A DNA stretch of 64,000 bases from a virus: positions 1 through 64,000 of IMG/VR virus record IMGVR_UViG_3300025012_000035; one strand, 5' to 3'. Made by a program: the position numbers and the translations under genes. Positions within the stretch are counted from its first letter, which is position 1. Each line of letters starts with the position of its first letter. This document shows, piece by piece, positions 8,729 to 16,369 of the stretch. The notes beneath the pieces are model-generated. The model saw only the letters and a list, made by a program, of their open reading frames with translations, was not told the DNA's origin and searched no databases.

Positions 8729-8825
8729 TATAGTTTCCTCCTTAACCACATTATACATTATCACAATCCATATGTCAACACAATTATATTTATATTATGT
8801 AAATATTTTTTATGGGAACAATTAA
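8706..8825 (+). CDS. Candidate small hydrophobic peptide (39 aa), toxin-like
   Basis: The ATG has AGGAG at 8694-8698, seven bases upstream. The peptide MYKYCMIIIVSSLTTLYIIT continues with a Tyr-rich tail, giving one membrane helix. A strong promoter on the other strand (8750-8778) lies inside the ORF and would make an RNA covering its start and SD, the usual layout of type I toxin-antitoxin loci. No sequence match to a known toxin is claimed. Confidence 0.35.
   Translation: MYKYCMIIIVSSLTTLYIITIHMSTQLYLYYVNIFYGNN
8750..8778 (-). promoter_or_regulatory. Consensus promoter, leftward
   Basis: Minus-strand TTGACA (8773-8778), exactly 17 bases, TATAAT (8750-8755). It is one of the best sigma-A matches in the window, yet no ordinary gene follows; the transcript would cover the 8627-8728 mini-ORF and two hairpins. 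Confidence 0.75.
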
Positions 8826-8856
8826 TACATCACTAATAAATAATGATGTATTAATT
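8820..8856. repeat. Perfect 13-bp inverted repeat downstream of the recombinase gene
   Basis: AATTAATACATCA (8820-8832) and TGATGTATTAATT (8844-8856), centre 11 bases. It starts 21 bases after the recombinase stop. There is no T-run on the leftward side, so it is a poor terminator for that gene. Confidence 0.65.
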
Positions 8857-8877
8857 ATTTTATAAATTATCCTCCAC

Positions 8878-9726
8878 CTACAATCCAATCCTCAAATTAT
8901 TAATTTTACTTCTAATATTACCTTTTCTTGCTTGTGCGTAGATGCCCACAGTATTCAAATTGCTATGACCAAGTTGATTCTGTAATTCTGGTAATGTTAA
9001 AACTCCTTGTTCTATTGCACTCGTAGCCATATGATGTCTCAAACTATGCACTCCAACCTTACAATCACCATCACAATAACTATTAAATATATAATTAACT
9101 GTATCCTTATTTAATTTCTCACTTCTTTCAGTTAAAAATATATATTGACTACTAGCAAATTTATGTTTCTCTCTAATCTTCAAATAATCCTTAATAACTT
9201 TTATTGCAACATCATTCAATAATACAGTTCTTTCCTTATCACCTTTACCAATCAATTTCAACTCACCATTAACTAAATCTAAATTCCTCAATTTTAAATT
9301 TGTAATTTCTTCTCTCCTAATACCTGTATTAGCAATCAGAAAAACAATAGCAATATTTCTTACTCTATGCAAACTATACTTATTATTCACTTTATCTAAG
9401 AATTCAGATACTTGTGATTCTGTTACATCAGTAGGATTACCTTTGCTTTGCACCTTAATAAAATCCCTCTTAATAACCTTTACACTATCAACCAATCCCA
9501 ACATAAATAAAAATTCATTAAACGATTTCAAACTAGATAACTTCCTATTAATAGAACTAGAAGATAAACCACTAATCTCTTCCTTATACTTAATAATAGA
9601 ATCCCTACTAATCTCATCATGTAAAGTGAAGAAGTGATTCAAGTCTGATATATATGATGATATTGTATTACTAGATTTTGCTTGGTTAATTAGATAGTTT
9701 TTATATTGTTCAACTCTATTTTTCAT
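8878..9726 (-). CDS. Tyrosine recombinase (XerC/D-like integrase)
   Basis: 282 aa, full-length for a Xer-type recombinase. Residues 1-90 are the SAM-like core-binding domain (NTISSYISDLNHFF). The catalytic set is visible: R137 in NTGIRREE, Lys in GKGDKERT (161-167), H227-x-x-R230 in VHSLRHHM, H254 in LGHSN, and nucleophile Y263 in GIYAQ. It would catalyse site-specific recombination, either dimer resolution or integration of the element. It has its own leftward promoter, and the inverted repeats at 8592-8856 downstream are candidate sites. No excisionase is recognised. Confidence 0.92.
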   Translation of the reverse strand: MKNRVEQYKNYLINQAKSSNTISSYISDLNHFFTLHDEISRDSIIKYKEEISGLSSSSINRKLSSLKSFNEFLFMLGLVDSVKVIKRDFIKVQSKGNPTDVTESQVSEFLDKVNNKYSLHRVRNIAIVFLIANTGIRREEITNLKLRNLDLVNGELKLIGKGDKERTVLLNDVAIKVIKDYLKIREKHKFASSQYIFLTERSEKLNKDTVNYIFNSYCDGDCKVGVHSLRHHMATSAIEQGVLTLPELQNQLGHSNLNTVGIYAQARKGNIRSKINNLRIGL

Positions 9727-9787
9727 ATTATTTATCTCCTTTTTATTTAATAATTTATTATTTGTAATGTAATTTATTTGTAGATTA

Positions 9788-9817
9788 ATTCTACCATAAT
9801 ATAATTATTAATGTCAA
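9788..9817 (-). promoter_or_regulatory. Recombinase promoter
   Basis: Minus-strand TTGACA (9812-9817), 18-base spacer, TAGAAT (9788-9793), about 60 bases before the recombinase ATG. Confidence 0.65.
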
Positions 9818-9865
9818 TAGGAATATAAAAATAATAATTAAATTTATTCAATTGATTTATTGTTT

Positions 9866-9946
9866 GTCATACACATGTAATACACTAATAATTACCATGT
9901 ATAATATGTCATACAATCAAATATAATTAAATATAACCGTCATACA
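9866..9946 (+). repeat. Three GTCATACA boxes in helical phase
   Basis: Identical octamers start at 9866, 9908 and 9939, spaced 42 and 31 bases (about four and three DNA turns), so they face one side of the helix. They precede the ribbon-helix-helix gene and flank a TATAAT at 9899-9904. They are probable operators for that regulator, or origin iterons. Confidence 0.7.
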
Positions 9947-9992
9947 GTGAATAATAAAATCAACAAATAAAAATCAAAAGGAGTGATTTAAA

Positions 9993-10286
9993 ATGATGAT
10001 TAGTTTTAGATTAAACAGAAAAAATGATAACGAATTAATTTCTCTTCTCAGCAAATATGAAAATAATAATATGTCTGAATTTATCAGGAATGTACTGAGG
10101 AATAGTCTATTAACTAGTAAGAGTATAAGTAGTGATGATATTGAAGATCCATTCTCCACTGCATCCAATACGGATAATGTTGTTGAAATTAGGCAAGTTA
10201 ATAAGAATACAGGTATTAATAATACTAGTAATGCTAACAATAATTGTAATAAAAAAGAATCTATTAAATGGAATTTTCCATCATAG
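9993..10286 (+). CDS. Ribbon-helix-helix DNA-binding protein (CopG/Arc-like)
   Basis: 97 aa. The SD AAAAGGAG precedes the ATG. Residues 1-45 match the RHH fold: beta-strand MMISFRLN, helix A (DNELISLLSKY), turn NNM, helix B (SEFIRNVLRNSLL). The rest is a Ser/Asn-rich, probably disordered tail. Members of this family repress plasmid copy-number, partition or transfer genes as dimers of dimers on short repeats; the GTCATACA boxes just upstream fit autoregulation. It heads the rightward series of small membrane proteins. Confidence 0.8.
   Translation: MMISFRLNRKNDNELISLLSKYENNNMSEFIRNVLRNSLLTSKSISSDDIEDPFSTASNTDNVVEIRQVNKNTGINNTSNANNNCNKKESIKWNFPS
10160..10179 (+). repeat. 20-nt repeat, copy 1 (inside RHH gene)
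   Basis: The 20 bases beginning TGCATCCAATAC and ending GGATAATG recur exactly at 10563-10582. The core ATCC-AATAC-GGAT is an inverted repeat. This copy is in the RHH coding sequence. Confidence 0.8.
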
Positions 10287-10301
10287 GGATAGGAGGATTA
10301 T

Positions 10302-10544
10302 ATGAACAAATTAACTAATGTATTAACTAATGTATTAACTAATATAATAAATTTTATTAAAAGTATAAAATACACAAATAATATAGACATAGATCCATCA
10401 AATGATTTAGTAATGAATACAGATAATGTTGCTAGTTTTATATGTAGAAAAACAGGAATACCTATTGAGATAGTTTTAGAAGTTTTAGGTGTAGAAGATG
10501 ATTGGTTGCATGAAAATGGTTTTTATGATGAAGACGAAGATTAA
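10302..10544 (+). CDS. Hypothetical small acidic protein
   Basis: 80 aa. The SD AGGAGG lies eight bases before the ATG. The N-terminus repeats NVLTNVLTN, from a 12-base DNA repeat (ATGTATTAACTA). The C-terminal half CRKTGIPIEIVLEVLGVEDD is helical and very acidic and looks like a small protein-interaction or HTH-like helix pair. The role is unknown. It lies between the RHH gene and the membrane-protein genes. Confidence 0.7.
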   Translation: MNKLTNVLTNVLTNIINFIKSIKYTNNIDIDPSNDLVMNTDNVASFICRKTGIPIEIVLEVLGVEDDWLHENGFYDEDED

Positions 10545-10562
10545 GATTAATAACTTAATATT

Positions 10563-10582
10563 TGCATCCAATACGGATAATG
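10563..10582 (+). repeat. 20-nt repeat, copy 2 (intergenic)
   Basis: Exact copy of 10160-10179, here 35 bases before the start of the next gene, where it could act as an operator or RNA element. Confidence 0.8.
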
Positions 10583-10617
10583 GAATGATAGTTATTATAT
10601 AGGAGGTATATAGTAAC

Positions 10618-10827
10618 ATGAATATTATTAACACTAGTATTTTTCAAGATATTTTAATTATAGTAGGAATAGTAATTGTTGATTGGTTGACTAATAGTAT
10701 TATTATAGAAGAAAAACAAAAATATGTAAAATTATTTACAACAATAATAGGATTAATATTAATATTATATACGACATTAAAATTATCAATAAGTGTATCA
10801 AAAATGTTCCCAATAGGAGGTTTTTAA
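10618..10827 (+). CDS. Small membrane protein (two TM segments)
   Basis: 69 aa with AGGAGG upstream. Hydrophobic segments lie at about residues 10-28 and 42-60, joined by a charged loop (EEKQKYVKL). Its stop codon abuts the next ATG. Small membrane proteins preceding a TcpA-like translocase are typical of Gram-positive conjugation loci; the role is inferred only from this position. Confidence 0.7.
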   Translation: MNIINTSIFQDILIIVGIVIVDWLTNSIIIEEKQKYVKLFTTIIGLILILYTTLKLSISVSKMFPIGGF

Positions 10828-11124
10828 ATGAGTAAGTACATTTATACTCTTCTACTTGTTATCCTAACCCCCATGCCTTGTTATGCTGTAACTATTTCTG
10901 AATTAATGTATGAAACAGTAGGATATGGTAAACCAGGATTTGCAATAACTTTGATTGTTGGTTTTGCAATTGCCGCATTTTTAGGAGAGCAAATATGTAA
11001 AATAATAGGTAAGCAAAATTTCGGTGCAATATTAGTAATAGCTGCTACATTTGCTGCCACATATCAAATGGTAAAATCAGGAGTAAAAATAATAGGTGAA
11101 TTATTAGTATATTTTCCTAAATAA
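10828..11124 (+). CDS. Exported or membrane protein with signal peptide, pilin-like in layout
   Basis: 98 aa starting directly after the upstream stop, with AGGAGG six bases before. A signal peptide is visible (KYIYTLLLVILTPMPCYA, likely cut after CYA). Two hydrophobic helices follow, one Gly/Ala-rich (GFAIAAFLGEQ) and one AILVIAATFAATYQ. The signal peptide plus two-helix layout and size recall VirB2/TrbC-type pilins, but sequence identity is not claimed. Confidence 0.65.
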   Translation: MSKYIYTLLLVILTPMPCYAVTISELMYETVGYGKPGFAITLIVGFAIAAFLGEQICKIIGKQNFGAILVIAATFAATYQMVKSGVKIIGELLVYFPK

Positions 11125-11136
11125 GAAGGTGATAAT

Positions 11137-11523
11137 ATGTTTCTAATAATAATACCAATCTTAATATTTGCTATAACTTGCTTATGTTTACCTCAATTAT
11201 TGATGCAAATTATTTTAGGTGCTGTTGGTTATTTTATTTGCAGAGCAATGAGAAGAAAAAGTATGGCAAAAATGATAATTATTATAAGTATATTATGTTG
11301 TATAGGTATATTAGTAGAAAAAGTAATGCCTATAGTAAAAGCAGAGCAAGAGAAACAACAATATGTAGAAGATAAAATTGATGATGTTAAGAAATATGTT
11401 AATCCTACTAGTAAATTATTTAATAAAGAAGATATACAATCACCAATTGATAAAGTAATTGAAAAGAATTTACCTGATAATTCATTTCTAAGAAAAATAA
11501 CTGAGTATCCAAGAACAAAATAA
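11137..11523 (+). CDS. Membrane protein
   Basis: 128 aa. Three hydrophobic segments at roughly residues 1-20, 22-36 and 46-64 are followed by a soluble charged tail (residues 70-128). GAAGGTGAT precedes the ATG. It is tightly spaced with its neighbours in the presumed transfer operon. No family recognised. Confidence 0.7.
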   Translation: MFLIIIPILIFAITCLCLPQLLMQIILGAVGYFICRAMRRKSMAKMIIIISILCCIGILVEKVMPIVKAEQEKQQYVEDKIDDVKKYVNPTSKLFNKEDIQSPIDKVIEKNLPDNSFLRKITEYPRTK

Positions 11524-11544
11524 AGAATAGAATGGAGTGATATA

Positions 11545-12195
11545 ATGCAAATTATTATAGTTAATAAAGTTATTATAGGTGCAATGGCATTGTTTGTTAT
11601 GTTAGGATTCAATAGCTTATGGTTTAACAATGATAATATTAATGCAAAAATTTATAATTATAATAATGGGAAATTTTATGGTGAACTAACAGTTAAGGAT
11701 AAAAGATTGCCTTTAATTGTTAATGTTAATGCTGATGCGAATAATGGTAGTAATAGCAATGAGAAAACTTACAATGATAATAAAAATTATAATGAGAATA
11801 AGCAATATAATGAGCAAAAAGATCATAATATTAGTAATAATATCAATAAAAAAGAGGAAATAATTAATAAAGATGATATAAACAAGAGGGAGAATATTAA
11901 TAAGAAAGAAGAAAAATTTAATGAAAATATCAAAATAACTGATGATTATACACCTGGGAGTATTGATATGATAATTGAAAATAATGGTAATAAGATTAAA
12001 ATTAATCGTGATATGGGTAGTAAAGAAATGAGTGATGTTGATAAGGAATTGTGTATAGAAATAATAAGAGGTACAATGGATCATGTTAAGACTTTAAATG
12101 TGCCTGAAAGAAAAAGGTTATTAGATATATTTAAAGGATTTTTAAAACATATAAATAGACCAAAAGAAAGTAAAATTAAATGGTTTAAATGGTAA
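11545..12195 (+). CDS. Single-pass membrane protein with Asn/Lys-rich linker
   Basis: 216 aa. One N-terminal hydrophobic helix (IIGAMALFVMLGFNSLW) is followed by a small beta-rich part. Then comes a low-complexity stretch of N, K, E and D at about residues 75-130, and a helical C-terminal domain of about 75 residues. It looks like a membrane-anchored protein with a flexible spacer, possibly an assembly factor of a transfer channel. Its end faces the XRE gene on the other strand. Confidence 0.65.
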   Translation: MQIIIVNKVIIGAMALFVMLGFNSLWFNNDNINAKIYNYNNGKFYGELTVKDKRLPLIVNVNADANNGSNSNEKTYNDNKNYNENKQYNEQKDHNISNNINKKEEIINKDDINKRENINKKEEKFNENIKITDDYTPGSIDMIIENNGNKIKINRDMGSKEMSDVDKELCIEIIRGTMDHVKTLNVPERKRLLDIFKGFLKHINRPKESKIKWFKW

Positions 12196-12202
12196 TATAT
12201 TG

Positions 12203-12544
12203 TTAATGTTTATAATTATTCAATTTAACTTTATTATATATTTTTCTTTGTAAATTCAAATCACTAAGCAATAATTCCTTTACAGTTAATGAAATCTTAC
12301 CAAATTTATTAAATAATTCTATTTCATCTATTTCATAAAAATCTGCAATATTTTTAATTGTAGTATCACTTGGTAATTTTCTACCATGTTCAATATCACT
12401 TAGGTATGTGGGACTGATATTAATGTATTTTGATGCTGAAGATAAGGTTAAATCTTTACTCAATCTTAACTTTTGTAAGTAGTTACCAGTATCAATGTTT
12501 CTGTTTGTAATATCTTTGAGTTTATCTATGTCTAAATTAATCAC
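12203..12544 (-). CDS. XRE-family transcriptional regulator
   Basis: 113 aa. A Cro/CI helix-turn-helix is clear at residues 20-75: NYLQKLRLSKDLTLSSASKY, then ISPTYLSDIEHGRKLPSD and TIKNIADFYEIDEIELF. It is transcribed opposite to its neighbours, with its start 70 bases from the FtsK-like gene, so it probably controls that divergent promoter and itself. Confidence 0.85.
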   Translation of the reverse strand: MINLDIDKLKDITNRNIDTGNYLQKLRLSKDLTLSSASKYINISPTYLSDIEHGRKLPSDTTIKNIADFYEIDEIELFNKFGKISLTVKELLLSDLNLQRKIYNKVKLNNYKH

Positions 12545-12614
12545 CTCAATGTTATGATATGTTTATTATTTAGTTTGTCTTAGAGAGATAATTATATACA
12601 AGGAGATATTTGTT

Positions 12615-14060
12615 ATGGGAGATAAAAGTAAGAAGGATAAGAATGGTAAGATTAAAATTGAAGGTAAAGTAAATAAGAAAGATATAGTTAAGAAGGATGA
12701 TAAATCTAAAAAAGTAGAAAAAGTAGATATTAAAGAAAATTGGAATAAGTATAAATCTGATTTAAAGGAAAGTTTTAAAAGTTATTTATGGGACTTGAAA
12801 TTAGGTTATAATCCACTTAAACCACCTAAACATGAAGATTTAAAAACTTCAATTAAGAAAATAATTAGAACACGTAAGTCAAGAAGTATAGAGGCAGAAA
12901 TAGAGAATGTATTTATACAAACTAACTGTCATAATAACAGAGGCGAATATCCTTATCATATAGCAACAAATAAAAAAAGTGATATTCATTATCAAGTAAT
13001 GTTTAAATTACCTTATGGATTAAATTTTAAATATATTATTGATAGAAAAAACTATTTTGCAGATTCTATAATAGCACATGTTAATATAGAAAAAAGAAGA
13101 GGATTATTAATGGTTGAAGTTATTAAAGGTGTTGTGCCTGAATTGTATAGATATAATTTTAATTATGCTGAATATATGGATAAATGTATACCGATTCCTA
13201 TAGGTGTTAGTGTTGCTGGTATACCTATAATTGTTGATTTAGCAAAAGTACCACATATGATTATTGGTGGAATAACAAGGTCTGGAAAAAGTATTTTATT
13301 AACTGGAATTTGTGATGCCATAATGCAAAATAACAATGTTAAATTGCTTGTCACAGATTTAGCAATGACTGATTTTGTACACTTAAAAGACCATATTGTA
13401 TTTGGATATAATTTAGATACCGCAGAAATTATATTAGAGTGCTTGATGCAAGAAGTTGAAAGAAGAAGATATTTTCTTGTTCAAAATAATTGTGTAAATC
13501 TTATTAAATATAATGAAAAAAATCCTAATAATAAAATGGATTATATTGTATTGGTTATTGATGAATTTGCTTTTACTTCACCTAGAAAGAGTGATGATAA
13601 GGTAACAAAAAGTAGAAGACAGAGATTGCAAAGTATATGTGCAGATTTAGGTATGATAAGTGCTAAGACTGGTGTACATTTAATTATAGCAATGCAAAGA
13701 CCTTCTGATAAATTAATTCCTATGGAAGTAAAGTCAAATTTTCCATGTGCAATTAGTTTCAAAACTGCAAATTATGGTACTAGTATGACTATATTAGGAA
13801 ATACAGATGCTTATTATTTGCCGAATATTAAAGGTAGAATGATATTTCAATATGGTTCTAATCAAATGGAATTGCAAGCAATGTTATTAGAGCAAGAAGA
13901 AGCAATTAGAAGGTTAGCAATGTTTGATAAGAAATTAGATAGATGTGATAATGTAAATAAAGCAAGTTATTTTTATAATAAAGGTGATGATTTAAATGTT
14001 GACCCATTTATTCAATTTCAAATCAATGACAACGAGACAAAAAGGTTATTACCGAGATAA
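12615..14060 (+). CDS. FtsK/SpoIIIE-type DNA translocase (TcpA-like coupling protein)
   Basis: 481 aa. A Lys-rich N-terminus is followed by an FtsK ATPase domain: Walker A GGITRSGKS at residues 218-226, Walker B IVLVIDEF at 311-318, and a sensor region with IAMQRPSD. It lacks FtsK's four membrane helices and the gamma domain, so it resembles the short TcpA-like coupling ATPases of Gram-positive conjugative elements that pump DNA to the transfer channel. Membrane proteins encoded just upstream could supply the anchor. A relaxase with classical motifs is not visible. It overlaps the next gene by 65 bases. Confidence 0.85.
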   Translation: MGDKSKKDKNGKIKIEGKVNKKDIVKKDDKSKKVEKVDIKENWNKYKSDLKESFKSYLWDLKLGYNPLKPPKHEDLKTSIKKIIRTRKSRSIEAEIENVFIQTNCHNNRGEYPYHIATNKKSDIHYQVMFKLPYGLNFKYIIDRKNYFADSIIAHVNIEKRRGLLMVEVIKGVVPELYRYNFNYAEYMDKCIPIPIGVSVAGIPIIVDLAKVPHMIIGGITRSGKSILLTGICDAIMQNNNVKLLVTDLAMTDFVHLKDHIVFGYNLDTAEIILECLMQEVERRRYFLVQNNCVNLIKYNEKNPNNKMDYIVLVIDEFAFTSPRKSDDKVTKSRRQRLQSICADLGMISAKTGVHLIIAMQRPSDKLIPMEVKSNFPCAISFKTANYGTSMTILGNTDAYYLPNIKGRMIFQYGSNQMELQAMLLEQEEAIRRLAMFDKKLDRCDNVNKASYFYNKGDDLNVDPFIQFQINDNETKRLLPR

Positions 14061-14736
14061 ATGTATAGTTGATATAATAGATGAGTTTGGAGTATTAACA
14101 ACAGAGCAATTATATCTGTTGTTTTTTTCTTCAATAAAATATGGGGTAGTTAAGTGTAGAGAAAGATTAAGGATATTGAAAGGGAAGGGGAAAATTGATT
14201 CTGTTAGGGTAGATATTAATGAGTGTAATATTCACTTTACAAATAAAAAGTATAAGAATAATAGGTTTATTTCACATGATATAAACAGAAATTGGGGATT
14301 TATTTATTTGTTGAGATATATGAATAATAATTATAAGTATTATAAGTTTAATGATATTGAGATAGAGTATGTTATGGAGTGTGGTAAAAGACCAGATGGG
14401 ATTATAGGATTTATTAATTATGTAACAAATGAATATAAGTATTATATTATTGAAAGTGATAAATTTGAAAGTAATAATAAGTTTATGAAGATTATTAATT
14501 ACAATGAGATATTTAAAAATAAATTATATTTAAATGAATATTGGGCAAATAGGGTGAAGAGATTCCCTAATATATTGATTGTGTGTAATAGTGAAAATAA
14601 GAAATTGAAAGTTTTAAAGAGTGTAGAGATAGATAATATTAAGTATGATTATATTGATAATGGTGTTGAGAAAAAAGAAGGGATTAAGTTTATAGTTAAA
14701 ACTGTGGATGAGATTAAATTATATTTAGGATTGTGA
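13996..14736 (+). CDS. Replication-relaxation-like protein
   Basis: 246 aa. The N-terminal winged-helix part (DIIDEFGVLTTEQLYLLFF, then RERLRILKGKGKID) and the later KRPDGIIGF / YYIIESDKFE segment fit the replication-relaxation family, often found beside FtsK-like translocases on Gram-positive plasmids. The ATG at 13996 lies inside the FtsK gene with AAGGTGAT upstream; a second ATG at 14026 has no SD. It probably acts at the transfer or replication origin, but the biochemical function of the family is unsettled. Confidence 0.65.
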   Translation: MLTHLFNFKSMTTRQKGYYRDKCIVDIIDEFGVLTTEQLYLLFFSSIKYGVVKCRERLRILKGKGKIDSVRVDINECNIHFTNKKYKNNRFISHDINRNWGFIYLLRYMNNNYKYYKFNDIEIEYVMECGKRPDGIIGFINYVTNEYKYYIIESDKFESNNKFMKIINYNEIFKNKLYLNEYWANRVKRFPNILIVCNSENKKLKVLKSVEIDNIKYDYIDNGVEKKEGIKFIVKTVDEIKLYLGL

Positions 14737-15323
14737 TATTTAATGATTATTTTTTTTGTAAATTTATTGGTTGTACATTATAATTTGTTGTATAGATAAA
14801 TTATGAGATAGTACAATATGTATGACAATATGATAGGAGATATGAGTTAGGATATATATAAGGATATGTATTGTAGAAGATATAAATTAGTTTGTCCAAT
14901 ACTATTAATTACTTATCAGGTGATTCGGGAGTAAGAAGTTAGAAGTATGAAAACTTCTGTGGTGTATATTTTTTAGGTTTGATTTGTGATGATGCTTGTG
15001 ATATGTGATATGGTAGGTTATAGAATTGTTTAATATACCCCATTATATGGTTAGTTAACTAATTAGTTGATTTATTGCGTGAATAGTTAATTAGATAAAT
15101 GATTAATTAGATAAATATATAATTAGACAGAAAAATAGTTAATTAGATAATAAATTATATTATTAAGTTATTAAAATATTAATTAGATAGTTGATTGATA
15201 TAATAAAAAATATTTTTTATTTTGTGCATAGATTAAAATTTAATGGGATAAGATAAATACAAGATAGGGTAAAGGATTGAATAAAGCAATATAAATAAAA
15301 TGGTAATAGAAAGGATAAATTAA
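14737..15323. other. G/T-rich non-coding region
   Basis: 587 bases without a gene, rich in G and T on the plus strand. It contains a short hairpin AGAAGT-ATGAAA-ACTTCT at 14951-14968 and the AATTAGATA array at 15061-15189. It lies between the transfer-like genes and small membrane genes, so it is a candidate oriT or origin; no relaxase nick site was recognised. Confidence 0.45.
15061..15189 (+). repeat. AATTAGATA iteron-like array
   Basis: AATTAGATA or a one-base variant starts at 15089, 15105, 15121 (AATTAGACA), 15141 and 15181, spaced 16, 16, 20 and 40 bases. A partial copy is at 15061. The tract is almost pure A+T. Confidence 0.6.
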
Positions 15324-15641
15324 ATGGAGAATATGGAGAATGTAGAAATTAATAAAACAATTGATGTAAATGTAAAGAATATAATGTATATATCATCAAT
15401 AATATGTTTATCATTACTTTCTGTAAGTGGATTAATGATAGGAGACATTGGAGGTAAAAGTGGGATTGGGATATTAGGATTAAGTGATTTATTTAGGTAT
15501 ATTAGTTTTATTTGTTATGGATTAGGTGTGTTTTGTGGTAGTTTATTATGGTATTTTGGGTATGTGTATAGGGATCATGGGAATGGGAATAATGGAAATA
15601 GAGATTCAACCTCATCCTTCATAAGAATACATTGTAAATAG
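15324..15641 (+). CDS. Small membrane protein
   Basis: 105 aa. Hydrophobic helices lie at about residues 20-42 and 60-84, followed by a polar Gly/Asn tail. The SD is AAAGGAT. A terminator follows at 15662. No family recognised. Confidence 0.65.
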   Translation: MENMENVEINKTIDVNVKNIMYISSIICLSLLSVSGLMIGDIGGKSGIGILGLSDLFRYISFICYGLGVFCGSLLWYFGYVYRDHGNGNNGNRDSTSSFIRIHCK

Positions 15642-15661
15642 ATGAATGATTTAATTAGTTT

Positions 15662-15691
15662 GATCTCCTTTAATGGGAGATTATTTTTTTT
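15662..15691 (+). terminator. Rho-independent terminator
   Basis: ATCTCC (15663-15668) pairs with GGAGAT (15676-15681) and is followed by a T-rich run. Confidence 0.75.
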
Positions 15692-15775
15692 GATAGTGTA
15701 AGTATAAAGTTTAATTTTATGGATAGATTAATATCAACAAATTATAAATATAAAAAGTATAAAGGAGTGTTATTA

Positions 15776-15994
15776 ATGAAATGTTTAAAGTGTGGGAATA
15801 CTGATTTAAGTATATTGGTTAGAATGACTGTTAATTTTCCTGTAGATTTAAATGGGAATATTTATATTAATGATTATGAAGGATATAATGATTTATTAGA
15901 AGAAGCAATAAATGATGTGGGAAAAGAGGATAAATATTATAGATGTTGGAAATGTGGATTAGAGTGGAGAGTAGATGGGAAGGTTAATAAATAA
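15776..15994 (+). CDS. Zinc-ribbon mini-protein
   Basis: 72 aa from the ATG at 15776, where AAAGGAG lies ten bases upstream; an in-frame ATG at 15719 has no SD. It carries CLKCGNTD at the N-terminus and CWKCGLEW near the end, one zinc ribbon separated by a beta-rich, acidic insert. Confidence 0.75.
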   Translation: MKCLKCGNTDLSILVRMTVNFPVDLNGNIYINDYEGYNDLLEEAINDVGKEDKYYRCWKCGLEWRVDGKVNK

Positions 15995-16024
15995 TGAATG
16001 AATGAATATAAATGGGAGGTAATT

Positions 16025-16276
16025 ATGATTATTAATGTACAGAATATGGATGGATATTATTTAGTTATGGAATTTATTGAAGGTAGTGTGGTTAATTTAG
16101 TTATTAGTGATTGTATTGAGAAAGTATTTGTATTTAGAAAGAATGTTGATGTTATTATTGATTTGGGTGAGATGAATAGAGAGGAAGTTAAAGTTTATGA
16201 GAAATATAGAAAGATGGTTGGATATGGTGATAAGTTTGTTAGTGTTTTGAAGTATAGGAGTGAGTATGTTGTGTAA
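16025..16276 (+). CDS. Hypothetical protein
   Basis: 83 aa from the ATG at 16025, which has GGGAGGT five bases upstream. It is a beta-rich Val/Ile protein (NMDGYYLVMEFIEGSVVNLV) with a helical, Lys/Tyr-rich end. No motif recognised. Confidence 0.65.
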   Translation: MIINVQNMDGYYLVMEFIEGSVVNLVISDCIEKVFVFRKNVDVIIDLGEMNREEVKVYEKYRKMVGYGDKFVSVLKYRSEYVV

Positions 16277-16324
16277 GATTGGAATAATATTAAATACTTT
16301 TTTAAAATAAAATAAAAATTAATA

Positions 16325-16353
16325 TTGACAGATTATAAATATAATAGTATAAT
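16325..16353 (+). promoter_or_regulatory. Consensus promoter
   Basis: TTGACA (16325-16330), 17 bases, TATAAT (16348-16353). It decides the start of the next gene: the TTG here is part of the -35 and not a start codon. Confidence 0.75.
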
Positions 16354-16369
16354 ACAGTTAGGCAGAAGT

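Noticed and set aside
16325-16369. TTG at 16325 as start of the long protein
   Set aside because: It is the -35 of a consensus promoter (TTGACA-17-TATAAT), so it would not be in the transcript.
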